Source: Sanderia malayensis
Lineage: Eukaryota > Cnidaria > Scyphozoa > Semaeostomeae > Pelagiidae
Direction: 5' to 3'
DNA: 64,000 bases
Assembly: GCA_013076295.1 (NCBI GenBank)
Contig: RQOL01000828.1
Coordinates: forward strand, 2,232,001 to 2,296,000
Positions 1 through 10,193 of the stretch are shown here, one piece after another. The notes under the pieces are model-generated. The model was not told the DNA's origin, searched no databases, and was given only the letters and a program-made list of their open reading frames with translations. The position numbers and the translations under genes were made by a program. Positions within the stretch are counted from its first letter, which is position 1. Each line of letters opens with the position of its first letter.

Positions 1-1730
1 CACAAGAGCATACTGTTTTACCCCCAACCTCAGCTGAAAGTCAAAGAGTAATAAAATCAGCCAAGGAGAAAGTTATTCTTCCTGGAAGTGTGAGTTTTCT
101 GAAACCAAAACAAATGATCTGTGGAAATGATATCTCTAATATAATTAATAATCTAACACTCTTATATATTTTGAACAAGCAGCATTTTCAGTCGTGGAAG
201 ATTCCAGAAAGAGTCATATCAGCAGAAATTATCGTGAAAAGAAAAATACCCCAAAACTTGGTTCCCCCAAAAGAAGGTAAATATTCCAGACGACACTCCA
301 GACAAACTTGTAACCATTGCAATATGGCCACATGTGCAATCTAAGCTTCGATGTTCCTTTACGTCGCAAACTACAAACTGTTAAGTGGAAATTTCACTAA
401 TTTTTATTACAGGTAAAATATCACCAGAACTAACCATCCCAAAATTTCAGGAAAGAGACAGCAGAAAAAGTCTCAGAAGGATCACCAACCAGGATTACCA
501 ACAACGTACGAGCTTGAAACGTGCAACATTTTCTATCGTAAAAATCGTTTCATTGTGGTGAATTTAACATTACTACCATTTTATGACTCATTAATTATAT
601 GTCATTATTTCTATTGTTATTGCAGTGCCAAAAATCGAGCAGCTAACAAGAAAACAATCGATACCAGAAGAGGTTTGAACAATTTGCCTGATAATCTCCC
701 GCATATATGATTCCATAAACCCCACTCTAAAATTACTGAGTGGAATAAAGTGCGTCTCTTCTTTAATTCACCTCACTTAATCTGCTTGACTCTAGAAATT
801 CTAACGTGTTAGGTATTTCAGAAAGATGCAAAGGAAAGAGCAAAAGAATGGCTCGAAACTTCGGACAGGAAAGGTACAAAACAAGATTTTACCCACGGGA
901 ACTATTAAAACACTCCGTAAAATTTCGTATTTTGCAATATCATATTTCATAGTGTTTAATCATCACCACCTGCCTTTATTTAGAAAAGAAAATTGCTGAG
1001 AAATTTTTCAATGCAATTGCCGACAAAGACAAAGAAACGGAGACAATCATGCCAAACGAAAGTTCAGATATTTCAATCAAGAAATTGAGTACAGCAACCA
1101 GAAGCTCCACCGGAAACTCATGGTAACACCAAAATATATAGATATTGGTAGAGCATCCACTGATAGCATCCATAGTAAAAAATATCTTTCTGCGGTGGAG
1201 TACTTGGCTTCACTCTAATGATAGCTACATAATGATCTTCTACACTATGGATACCTTTACATGGCGAAGAACCATCTTATCTCTATGCGAAGAACAGTAT
1301 TGACTATACATGTCTCTGTTACATGCAAGTGGCCTCATTAGGGTGTGATTAGACTGTACTCCCTCCCACCCATTTGTGTCTTAGCACGAGCATGATCTTA
1401 TCAATCAATTCAAGAAGTATAATTCAAAATAAGCTTTTAACATGATAGCTATTACGTCAAATTAACAACCTCGTTCGTGTTATTCCTGCCAGGTCAACCA
1501 GGAGCTGGAAGGATCTGGGCAACAGCTGCGTGCACAAGACATCAAGCGTTGCTTGGAGACGTGACAGTGCGTGGCTCAAGCCGACAAAAACGTTTCATCA
1601 AACATGGCATGGATTGAAAGTCTACCCAGCTAACAACAAGGACTTGAACATCAGTGCAATGTTTATGAACCCGCATAAGAGGTTCGACCCTACTTTCAAT
1701 ATCCACCCGGAGTGGGGTTGCAAAGCCTGA
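1..1730 (+). CDS. unrecognised multi-exon gene, 3' part
   Basis: Seven consecutive exons join in one frame: 3-89, 192-276, 413-505, 626-672, 822-873, 984-1122 and 1493-1730, all with GT-AG borders. This gives 246 codons and a TGA at 1728-1730; the 5' end lies outside the window. The product is basic and rich in Lys, Ser and Thr, with no signal peptide or membrane segment in the visible part. The C-terminal exon is Trp/His-rich and ends with the motif FNIHPEWGCKA; such Asn/His/Pro/Trp-rich ends occur in several small ciliary proteins, but I do not recognise the family and assign no function. A likely poly(A) signal AATAAA lies near 1817. The consistent phase over six introns is the main evidence that this is real. 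A 45-bp copy of exon 6 and its acceptor lies downstream at 2088-2135. Confidence 0.65.
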
Positions 1731-2083
1731 CATGGATAATTATTATTTACTTCACTCTTTATAACTATTCATATCACTGTTATTAAGTTTCATGAATTTA
1801 CAGCTATTTTTCATAGAATAAATATACGTTAGTAAAGGTTTCACATAAAATTTGTGCTTGTCTATCGTCGTTTAATTTTTAAAAATTGTGCATATGGCTG
1901 CGTTGTTTACTAAAACCCAAACGTTGCAAGCAAAATTACATAAAAATAAGAATAAAAATGTCTCCAAATAGTGTCTATAAATAGTACCACCCGTCCCAAA
2001 CCATGAATACGACACAACCTCGTGGAAATACTCAAACCTGTAGGAGCCGTTATTTCTGCCTGACAAGATGTCCAACAGAAATT

Positions 2084-2173
2084 CTATTTATTTAGAGAAG
2101 AAAATTGCTGAGAAATTCTTCAACAATTTCGATAGTATTCTGGTTATAAAACTAACTGCTTTCCAAGCCTAAT
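2084..2173 (+). pseudogene. duplicated exon fragment or alternative last exon
   Basis: About 45 bp repeat the acceptor and start of the exon at 984 in the upstream gene: TTTATTTAG, then the codons for KKIAEKFFN. In the same phase the copy stays open to a TAA at 2171-2173, so it could be an alternative terminal exon. It would then overlap, in antisense, the last codons of the oxidase gene. It may equally be a dead duplicate. Confidence 0.5.
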
Positions 2174-5100
2174 TTAAGGTATTACCATTGTCATGAAGAC
2201 CAATATTACAAGGGTTGTGACAGAATACATTTTTAGGATCATACCTGATTTTAACTCGTTTTAATCTGTTGACAATGCCAGTCAGTTTTACTTGATCCAC
2301 GGGCATCGCACACGGGCTGAGCTTCACTGCGGCTTCATCAAGTATCCGACAAACGTTATCATATCCACTTTTGGATGACGATGATCCGACTGCACCGACC
2401 CACCAGCTGAAATGTAATCGAAATCTGGATTAATCCGTGCTCAATCATTAACATGGGGTCACCGAAACATTGTAAAACCCAATGGAATATCAATACCGCA
2501 TTTGTAAGCGCCCGCGGCGCTTAGTAATTCCAGCACTTTTCAGGGAGGCGATTATTCGAGAGAGGGCGCTTAATCCAGGAAATACAACATTACAATCATG
2601 TACAACTAACTAGCCCTCTGTTCTTGTCAAAACATCTGCTATTTTTTAAGCATTTCGTAGTATAATCTCTCCCTGCTTCGCCCCATCTTAATAAACAGAC
2701 CTTCGTCACTTACTTTGCATCTCTGAATAAAAATGGCGATGATTCATTGGAGAACTCCTTCACAGCTTCGCCAAGAGCATTGAAATAAACAGTTGAGCAA
2801 TAATTCTGTTCCACTGATAACGTCGACATAGCGTCAGTCATTTCGCCAATGTACTGGTCATTCAGTTCTGTGAGACATAAATGATATCATAGATAAGATA
2901 AGAACGCATTGCTGTCATCAAAAGCAACTTCTCATACATTACCTACCCCCTGAAAAGCATTATCTGATCCATTAGGAAGCAAGGCAAAGCTATTAGCTTC
3001 AAGGGGGGAGGTATAAAAAGTACATGTACATAAAATGTAATTTAAAAGGCAACAAATACGAAGTCGAAAAGAAATTAGCAAAGCATAAACAAATACGAGC
3101 CTGTGAGAAAATGACCGGCACTTTGATAGAAGTAGAGGCCTTGTTCGTACATGTGATCACATGACCTCTGAAATACGTCATACGAGACAGGCTGGATGTC
3201 GCACAGTAACGATTCTACTGGACAAGTTGAAAGTAGTTGATCGACAATCAGCCTGCCCTTTTCCAAATCTCCCACGTAAAGCAGTCTGTAGATGACTTGG
3301 AATCTGTGAGATGAGTATGAGAGCTGCAATTGCCACACACGTGTATTAAAAAGCAAGTAGAGAGTAAAAATAAAAGAAAAAAGTAAAGACATCTGGAGGG
3401 AGAAGAGCAAAAGAGTGAGCCACAAAAGAGTAGAAAGATGGAGGGAAAGGGAAAAGGAGTAGGTCAAAAACATAAAGGAGCAGAAATATGGAGAGAAAGA
3501 GAGACAAGAAGAGAACGAGGGCGTGGAGAAAAAAGGAGAGTGAAGAAGGTTGACAAAATGAGGGATAGAAAGAGGCAAAGGGAGGGATAGAAAGAGACAA
3601 AGGGGGGATAGAACGAGACAAAGGGGGGATAGAAAGAAGCAACAGATCGCAGGAAAGAGGGGCGGAGAAGATAACATGAATCAAGGTGTGTCCGTACAAA
3701 CCTTGACTTTCCGATGTGCAACATGGCATTTAAGACAAGTTTTCTATCTTCCAGTTTCCGCTGGAAATCTCTGAGATGCTTTAATACGGTAGAGGCCTCG
3801 TGCCATGGAAAATAGCAGCAGCCTCCAAGAACGAGTGGAGGAATTTCATGCAGTTTTATCGTGTATCTGGTTACTATCCTGAAACAATAACAACAAAACC
3901 GAAGTTAAAATAGAGCAGAGGCATTCGACTCCCAAATCTAAAAGAGAATTGAGAAGAATAGTCTGACTTAAGTCGTGTCGGGGTTTATGCCACGCGAATC
4001 TCGATTTCCTGATGACGTACAAGAGTCGAAGGGAAATTGAAAATAGGACTGACTTGGGAAATGGAGAAGTTATTCAGGCTATGATTTGGTAGCCACTGGA
4101 CTATATAAGCATTGAAGTAACAACTTGATTGGTCTCTGGAATTGAAAAACCAGAGCTTTTACTGTTCAAAGGATTTAACAGGGAATTGTCACTGATCTAA
4201 AAGATTTCTTATAGATCAGTGGGCATTGTAGAGTAGTGAACTATAGAGTCACTACATTGCGTCCCTGTGCCTCGCTCGTTTTGCTCGTTCGGTTGAGATG
4301 AGTATTGTCACAGAATATTGTTTATTCTGTGGTGTTGTGTTGAGCGAGTTACGAGCAAGACAAAGGGACGCAATGTAGCAAGTCTAAGTGAACTGTACAC
4401 ATAGAGATAGAATATAATATACACTGTGTATCGTATATCGGTGTATCTTATATCCAATCTCTATGACTGTACCCAGATCTGAAGAGCAACCTTAAGGAAA
4501 CAAAGAAGAAAAGACATACGGCCAAAACAATAAAAAATTGCCAAAAAATTGAAAATAAAAAATTGCCATACGCATACAGGCTCGTTTATTTTTTCATTAT
4601 GATACGGAGATTCAACAACGTAAACACCAAAACGAGATGAAACTTTGAAGGTTTGGTGTTTTGTTGCTGGCTCCTTTTCTAAAACAGCATGTGCGTGTTG
4701 GCCTTTTGAGTCGAACAGTTTCTAACAACGTTAGTCTGCGTGCAGGTGTGATTTTCTCACAGGAAAATGAAATGATGTGCTTTATTCAGGAATTAACAAC
4801 GCCTGCAATGTCAAATCTTCTTTAGCACTGCAGGGTACGACGACGCTCCATGTACAACAGAGACAAACTTCAATAAGGGTATTTTATAGCAGCTGTTATG
4901 ATATTCTGTGTGAAGCCAATATTTTCATAGCGATTGAAAGATTTTTGGCTGGAATCAATACTGGTCCATAACTAAACACATTTGAGCTTAAGGATTTTTC
5001 ATTGGAATCAATATTGGTCCATAACTAAACACATTTGAGCTTAAGGATTTTTCATTGGAATCAATATTGGTCCATAACTAAACACGTTTGAGCTTACCCA

Positions 5101-7224
5101 AAATTAGACCCATGTCCTTTCATGGCCCAAAATAATTCTGGATCAAAAGTCCTGTTCACTTTGATAATTTCACCATCAGCTTTTATCATCTCTATTGAAG
5201 AATAATTGGATTAATTAACTAACTGACAGAATTAATTAACAAAAAAATTGATTTAAAGAGCATGATAGATTTTGCAAAGTAAAAAGCATATCTTTTATTT
5301 TTACTTTATTTTATACCAGTATACTTTGTGCCTTCTAAAAAGCCTAACATCAATGTTATAAAATTTTAAATTAAGTTAAATCCAAATGTGCCCTATGTTT
5401 CATTATTTCAATTTATTATATCAAAACCTGCAAGCTCGGAGATGGTAGCGTTGACCAATAAGTTAAAAAAACCTGGGGCTCAGGCATTCAGACTAATTCT
5501 TATGAAGACCTTTGCATGGTCTTATGCATTAAGACCAAATGGTTCTTTCAAACAGCAAATCTTACCATATTCTATGACATTATCAATTAAAAAGCCAAAT
5601 ATTCTTGACAAGAAGCCCATTCCAAGATCCAATGCCTGTCCACCGATCCCAACAGTCGTTGAAGTACCAAGCGGTGTGGCTAAGTTATGCTTGGCAGTGG
5701 CTGCATCCAGATCACCCAATAAAGCTCCAGGTTCAACAAATGCATTCTAGCAAAAAATATGATTCAACTCATCAAATAGACACAGCAAAACTATTTCTTA
5801 TCCAATTACAACAAATCACAATATTCCCAATAAACTGTTGGCTTATCAGCTCTATTATGACAGTTTAAGTCAACGTAAGTTTACAATGTAAATTTTTGTG
5901 TTCATGTAACAAACTGATAGTCTATCTTATTAGTTAGTACAATGTTAGATGTGTTCCAAGACATACTTGTATTCAACTGTAACCATTACCCTGACGTGCA
6001 AGTGGTTATTAACAAAGATATTCCACTGCATTTGGATTATGTTAATCATACTCACCCTGCTCGCAACATCAACAACAACTCTCTTCATTCCGGACAGCTT
6101 GATGACAAATGCACCATTTTTTGTGCCATAATCACTGTGGCCTCCACTAACAATACACAGTGGAAACTGCAAAAGATAAATAATACAATCTACTTCAGAT
6201 TTCTGACAAAATGAATTGCAAAATTGCAGCTCTACATTGTTTGCATCATTACACATAACCATACATGTGTTCAGTGGCGTAGATAGGGTCAGGGGGGCAA
6301 AAAACCCCCTGTAAAGCTAAACTGCCGTTTTGTCGGAAAATTGCTTTTACGTTCAGTTATAGCTAATTTCCTTATCTTATATTGATAGTTTTGAAAAACA
6401 AAAATGCTTATTGAATTTTTGTCGGAAAATCGGAACTTCTCGCCCCCTCTATAAAATTTCCCATCTACGCCATTAATTGTGTTATGTATGAGATGAAAAG
6501 GAATAACTATATAATCATAATCCGGTATGGAAAGTATGGCAGTTTTCGCCGAGATCTCGGGTGTGCAGCCTAAAATCCCAAGTGTGCAAGTGTGCAATGC
6601 AACAAATATGTACTTCAAGTGTGCAATATGAACTTTATATACTCATATCCTAAGTTGCCAAGTTTGTATTTGTTCGCAGTAACTCGCAAATTTAGGATGG
6701 AAACTTGCACTTGAAAGTAGGCCCACTCCACTCGCAAGTGTAAAAAATTTTTCATGGTGCAGATGGTGCAGATTTCCCTTCTCCTTATGGTAAATTACTG
6801 AAACACTGGTCTCAGGAGGTGTCAAGTTACCAAGACCACGCCCTTATGTTTCGGACACACCCAATTTATCAAGTGTGCAATGACAATTTACAAAAGAAAT
6901 CTCGGGTGTGAATCTGCCATACTTTCCATTACTGATCATAATCAATTATAATAATCAATAAACTTATATGCATACATTCTTCTCTAGGCAATATTTCAAA
7001 GCGCATCTAACATCTTCAACAGTTTCGACTTCTGCAAAGGCTTTAGGTTTCAAATCGTGCAGGGCTGCGTTGAAAAAGAATTTCTTTCGCCTTTCATATT
7101 CCATATCGCCAAGAGTAATTACTTTTCCATTCGGCATACAATTGGTCAAATCTGTACTGTCGTACAACGAGCTAGATGCAGATCCACTGCTATCCTCTCT
7201 ATCGAAACCTATTGAACCAAGCAT
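2169..7224 (-). CDS. FAD-linked oxidase, berberine-bridge/PCMH type
   Basis: Eight exons on the minus strand: 7224-6976, 6166-6056, 5746-5566, 5191-5098, 3878-3702, 3303-3101, 2867-2714 and 2406-2169. They give 468 codons and a TAG at 2171-2169, the usual length for FAD-linked oxidases of this type. The FAD-binding PCMH domain shows SGGHSDYG, whose His is the expected site for 8-alpha-histidyl FAD, then PGALLGDLDAAT, TTVGIGGQALDLGMGFLSR and DPELFWAMKGHGSNFG. The position that carries a second covalent Cys in bicovalent members reads GTSTTVG, so a single covalent link is expected. The C terminus has the typical BBE ending YDPKNVFCHNPCN. The substrate cannot be told from sequence. There is no clear signal peptide. 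The donor after exon 6 is not GT in the frame that preserves the family motif; it reads CAG|GCTCGT. A minus-strand AATAAA lies at 2092-2087. The 297-bp gap to the next gene's ATG suggests a shared promoter. Confidence 0.88.
2494..2585. repeat. MITE-like element, GCGCCC family
   Basis: Lies in intron 7 of the oxidase gene. The ends TACCGCATTTGTAAGCGCCC and GGGCGCTTAATCCAGGAAAT are inverted copies of the ends of the better preserved element at 38773-39087. It is a degenerate short copy. Confidence 0.6.
3420..3645. repeat. GA-rich imperfect tandem repeat
   Basis: Purine-rich tract in intron 5 of the oxidase gene. Units of about 24 bp containing GGGGGATAGAAAGAGACAAA occur three to four times near 3560-3640. 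It explains the long low-complexity reading frames in this area. Confidence 0.75.
4244..4386. repeat. MITE-like element, ATTGCGTCCC family
   Basis: Inverted arms ACATTGCGTCCCTGTGCCTC and GGGACGCAATGTAGCAAGTC, with related GCTCGTT/CGAGTTACGAGC inner arms. It lies in intron 4 of the oxidase gene. Sister copies are at 39623-39803 and 60199-60318. Confidence 0.75.
4939..5097. repeat. 53-bp tandem repeat at a splice donor
   Basis: Three near-identical units of 53 bp containing GGAATCAATATTGGTCCATA (starts near 4951, 5004 and 5057). The array runs straight into the donor of oxidase exon 4: on the minus strand GTAAGCTCAAA at the donor is followed by further TTAAGCTCAAA copies. Confidence 0.85.
6272..6475. 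mobile_element. short hAT-like element with CAGTGGCG end
   Basis: Starts CAGTGGCGTAGATAGGG and ends ATCTACGCCATTA, so the ends are inverted copies. Flanks CATGTGTT and ATTGTGTT match at 6 of 8 bases, as an aged 8-bp target duplication would. It lies in intron 1 of the oxidase gene and has no coding capacity. Confidence 0.55.
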
Positions 7225-7521
7225 TGCTTTGCAAAATCAAGCAATTGTCAAGTGTCTGAAATTCACCTTTTAAATCCTATTTATTCTTGTATTCGTTGAG
7301 AAATATAGCATACAATTCTTTCTCGAAATAACAGCAAATGCATAAAATTACTTTGCTGCATACTATTTTTATTTTAGTTGTTGCGGTTGTTATGTATTTG
7401 TGTGTTTGAAATAGAGGCTGGTGAAACTCTGACGTCATTTTGTAAAGGCAAAATTGTTCCAGAAGAAAATTTTTGATCGATCAATTATAACAAGAAATAA
7501 AGATTAATTGTTGCGAATTTG
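7225..7521. promoter_or_regulatory. probable bidirectional promoter region
   Basis: The 297 bp between the divergent start codons of the oxidase (7224, minus) and the C1orf53-type gene (7522, plus). No clear TATA box was seen. The inference of a shared promoter rests only on the short head-to-head spacing. Confidence 0.4.
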
Positions 7522-8417
7522 ATGCATCTTAGCTCGGGATATTGCCGCTCTATCTTTCCACAGTTGTTTGGTGTGATATTTTACAGATCAAGTAACAATT
7601 CCTCTTTGAAACGACTAGTTTCAAGCCATGTGCGTGTGCTAGGCCCATGGCACAAACATTTTTTGCCAAGGCAAGGCTTTTCAACCACTAACGATGGCAG
7701 AAATTGCAATGAAGATGGTGAAAATGAGCAAATAATATTGACAGATGATGACATTGAAATAATCAAGAGGCATACGCTTGCTTGCAAGGTGCTCGACCGG
7801 AATTAACATCAATTAAACAGAGTAAATTGTACAGCTGGGAAGAGAGCGTGGTCTCAAAAGCCCCCCTCCCCGCTGGGGTGTCCCCGGACCCCCGTTATCA
7901 AAATCGTTCCGTTGGCCTTGTGTCATGATGCAAAATAATAATTCGTCATTAAATTAAAACTAGATTTTCATATACATAATTATCTATCTCGTAGAAAAAA
8001 CAGGACTGGTATGTTGATGCCAAAACAAACTACATGGTATTCACAGAGCATTATCACAAGGGGAAAGGCAGCTGTTGTGGAAATGAATGCAGACACGTGA
8101 GTATTGCTTCATTGTGTTCGTGCATGTTTTAGGGCACACAATGCAACAGGCACACCACTCTAGCAGCAAATGCACAGAAATCCAAATACCAGATGATAAT
8201 AGACCACTGCAGTGAAATCTGCATAGCTCGAACTCGTGTAATTCGAACTCTATCTAATTCGAACGAAATTCGAACTCCAGCTATTCGAGCGAAGTTTCTC
8301 GAGTCCGTATTTCTGTATTAATTAGTCTATGTTCCTCTCTTTCAGTGTCCTTATGAACATATCAATGTGCCGAGATGCAAACGAAAAACGAAGTTCAATT
8401 CATTTTTTTACAAATAA
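7522..8417 (+). CDS. C1orf53-type small protein (DUF5522)
   Basis: Three exons, 7522-7788, 7995-8096 and 8346-8417, all phase 0, give 146 aa; the human protein is about the same size. The conserved part begins near residue 75 (DDDIEIIKRHTLACKKKQDW), continues with YVDAKTNYMVFTEHYHKGKG, and has the family's Cys/His signature CCGNECRHCPY split by the second intron. The first 50 residues are rich in Arg, Ser and Phe with few acids, compatible with a mitochondrial targeting sequence, though this is inferred. The molecular function of the family is unknown. The ATG at 7522 is the first in frame. AATAAA at 8413-8418 overlaps the stop codon, so the 3' UTR must be short if that signal is used. Intron 2 holds a fragment of a pogo-like MITE. 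Confidence 0.85.
8210..8312. repeat. truncated pogo-like MITE
   Basis: Begins CAGTGAAATCTGCATAGCTC, then CGAACTCGTGTAATTCGAAC, the same sequence as one end of the elements at 38366-38548 and 55959-56143. The second end is missing or rearranged. It lies in intron 2 of the C1orf53-type gene. Confidence 0.65.
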
Positions 8418-10193
8418 AAGATCAACGAATTTGAGTGCATAGAAGATGGACAACGAATTTGCGTGATATAGCACTGAAGACGGACATGATCCGAAAAGCT
8501 TTTGCATATAAATAGTATCTTAATTTTTATCAATAAATATATATTTTGAATTTGAGTGCATTTACCGTATTTATATAGCTACAGAACAAACAATATCAAC
8601 TGAGGAAATATAACTTTTTCTACAGTATTAGTGTAAACCTGAGTATTTTAAATATGAATTGAATGTTTTGAACAATAAAATGACCTGGTTATTGTTATTT
8701 ATTTTGCGTACAGAATATCTTTCCTTGGAATTATAGCTACACCGTGTCGTCGTTACGAACAGAAACTTCAGAGCAAACAAACAATTTCGCCACAACTTTC
8801 CAAGTTTTAAAAACGCGATACAGAGTGAACACTTTCAATTGAAAAAGAAGTCTTAGAATCCAGTCTCGGGATGATCCTATTTCATCTATACCGAATCCAC
8901 TTAGGACCAGATGGGGTCTAATCGATTTCGTGAAATTCTTTCCCGCAATCTGTTTGCTTGTTGCCACAATCAGGGCCGTCCACTAGATTATCACGACAGT
9001 TCTCCCCTCGCTCGACGAACGTCTTTTGCTGAATACTCTACTGCGAATACAGCATTATCAGCGCACTTCATATTGTTGTTACTTGAGTCGACTTGGACAA
9101 AGCCATATAACCAAGAGTAAACGCTTGCACATGTGTTTCTCCCTCCCTCTCTTCCATCCCCCCTATCTCTCCTTTCCCTGACAACATCTGCGATGTCCTC
9201 CACGAGTTGTCGATCTCAAAAATACAACATCCAACCATTACAGACTCTTCCACGTCCAAAAAACGCAACAATAAAGATAAGGAGGAAACAATTCGAATCT
9301 CCGTATCAAACACAGTGAGTGTATAATAAAAATATAATCTTATTTTCTCGCTGATTCACGCGCATTAGCGGAGCAAGTTGCAATTGAAATCGTAGCTGCA
9401 TCTTGCTGCTACTTGTTGCAGCTGCGCTTGGAGAAGGAGCTCTTACTATCGCCACACTCAAATGAAGACAAATACGTAGCAGAGTGCAGATGGATATCTG
9501 ATATGATAAGAAATGGCACACGTTCAGCAGTATCACAGTGGTGATGCACAGCAAAGTAACATTGGTGTGTTCACAAATGGATTGACAATGGAAATCGTAA
9601 GCCAAAATGCTATACGTAACTCGTATTAACAGTATAGTATAGTTGCATATGTCGTTATATTGTTCGTCGCTAAACTTGGACTGGCTTGCAAGGTATGCCA
9701 ATTGACAGTAGTGCAAAAGTGGTACAGGGTGAGCAAGAGTATAGATGCATAAAGTAACTAACAAGTAAACAAACAAAATCATGTCAGCAAAAAGACAAGC
9801 ATATAAACAAATCGGAAAATAAAAATAAGTGAACAAAAGACAAACAATTATTATTGCTCAATATTTCATTTTAAAATCTCGCCAAATATTTGCTGTAGAT
9901 TGATAACTGACTATTGATAGCTATGGCGCGTGGCAAACCATCTTTCCAATTCAAAGCACGCAGTAGTTGAACATAAGTAGTTAAAATCGCCATGCACACC
10001 AACAATTTCATTTTCATAATCTGGTATCCAGATGTAATACAAATGCAAAGTTCCCATCCTTAGATAAACCAAAAAAAACAATAAATATGTATATGACATG
10101 GCTACCTGGTTGAAATTTGGCGTCAGGGAGCTCACACTTTACCTCATTTAGCAGCATGAAGACGCCGACCCGTAATCATCCGAAGTGCATAGA
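8418..10193. other. intergenic, no gene seen
   Basis: AT-rich DNA upstream of the LIM-homeobox gene. Several open frames of 60-176 codons exist on both strands, including a hydrophobic minus-strand frame at 9306-9836. None has splice-consistent neighbours or a motif I recognise. It should contain the promoter of the LIM-homeobox gene. Confidence 0.5.

Noticed and set aside
3346..3729. Open frames of 86-200 codons on the minus strand rich in Ser, Leu, Phe and Pro
   Set aside because: They arise from the GA-rich tandem repeat in an oxidase intron. Only the end of the longest frame (3303-3101) is a real exon.
9306..9836. 176-codon hydrophobic frame on the minus strand
   Set aside because: No recognisable domain, no plausible signal or family pattern, and no splice-consistent neighbours. 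AT-rich DNA gives such frames by chance.
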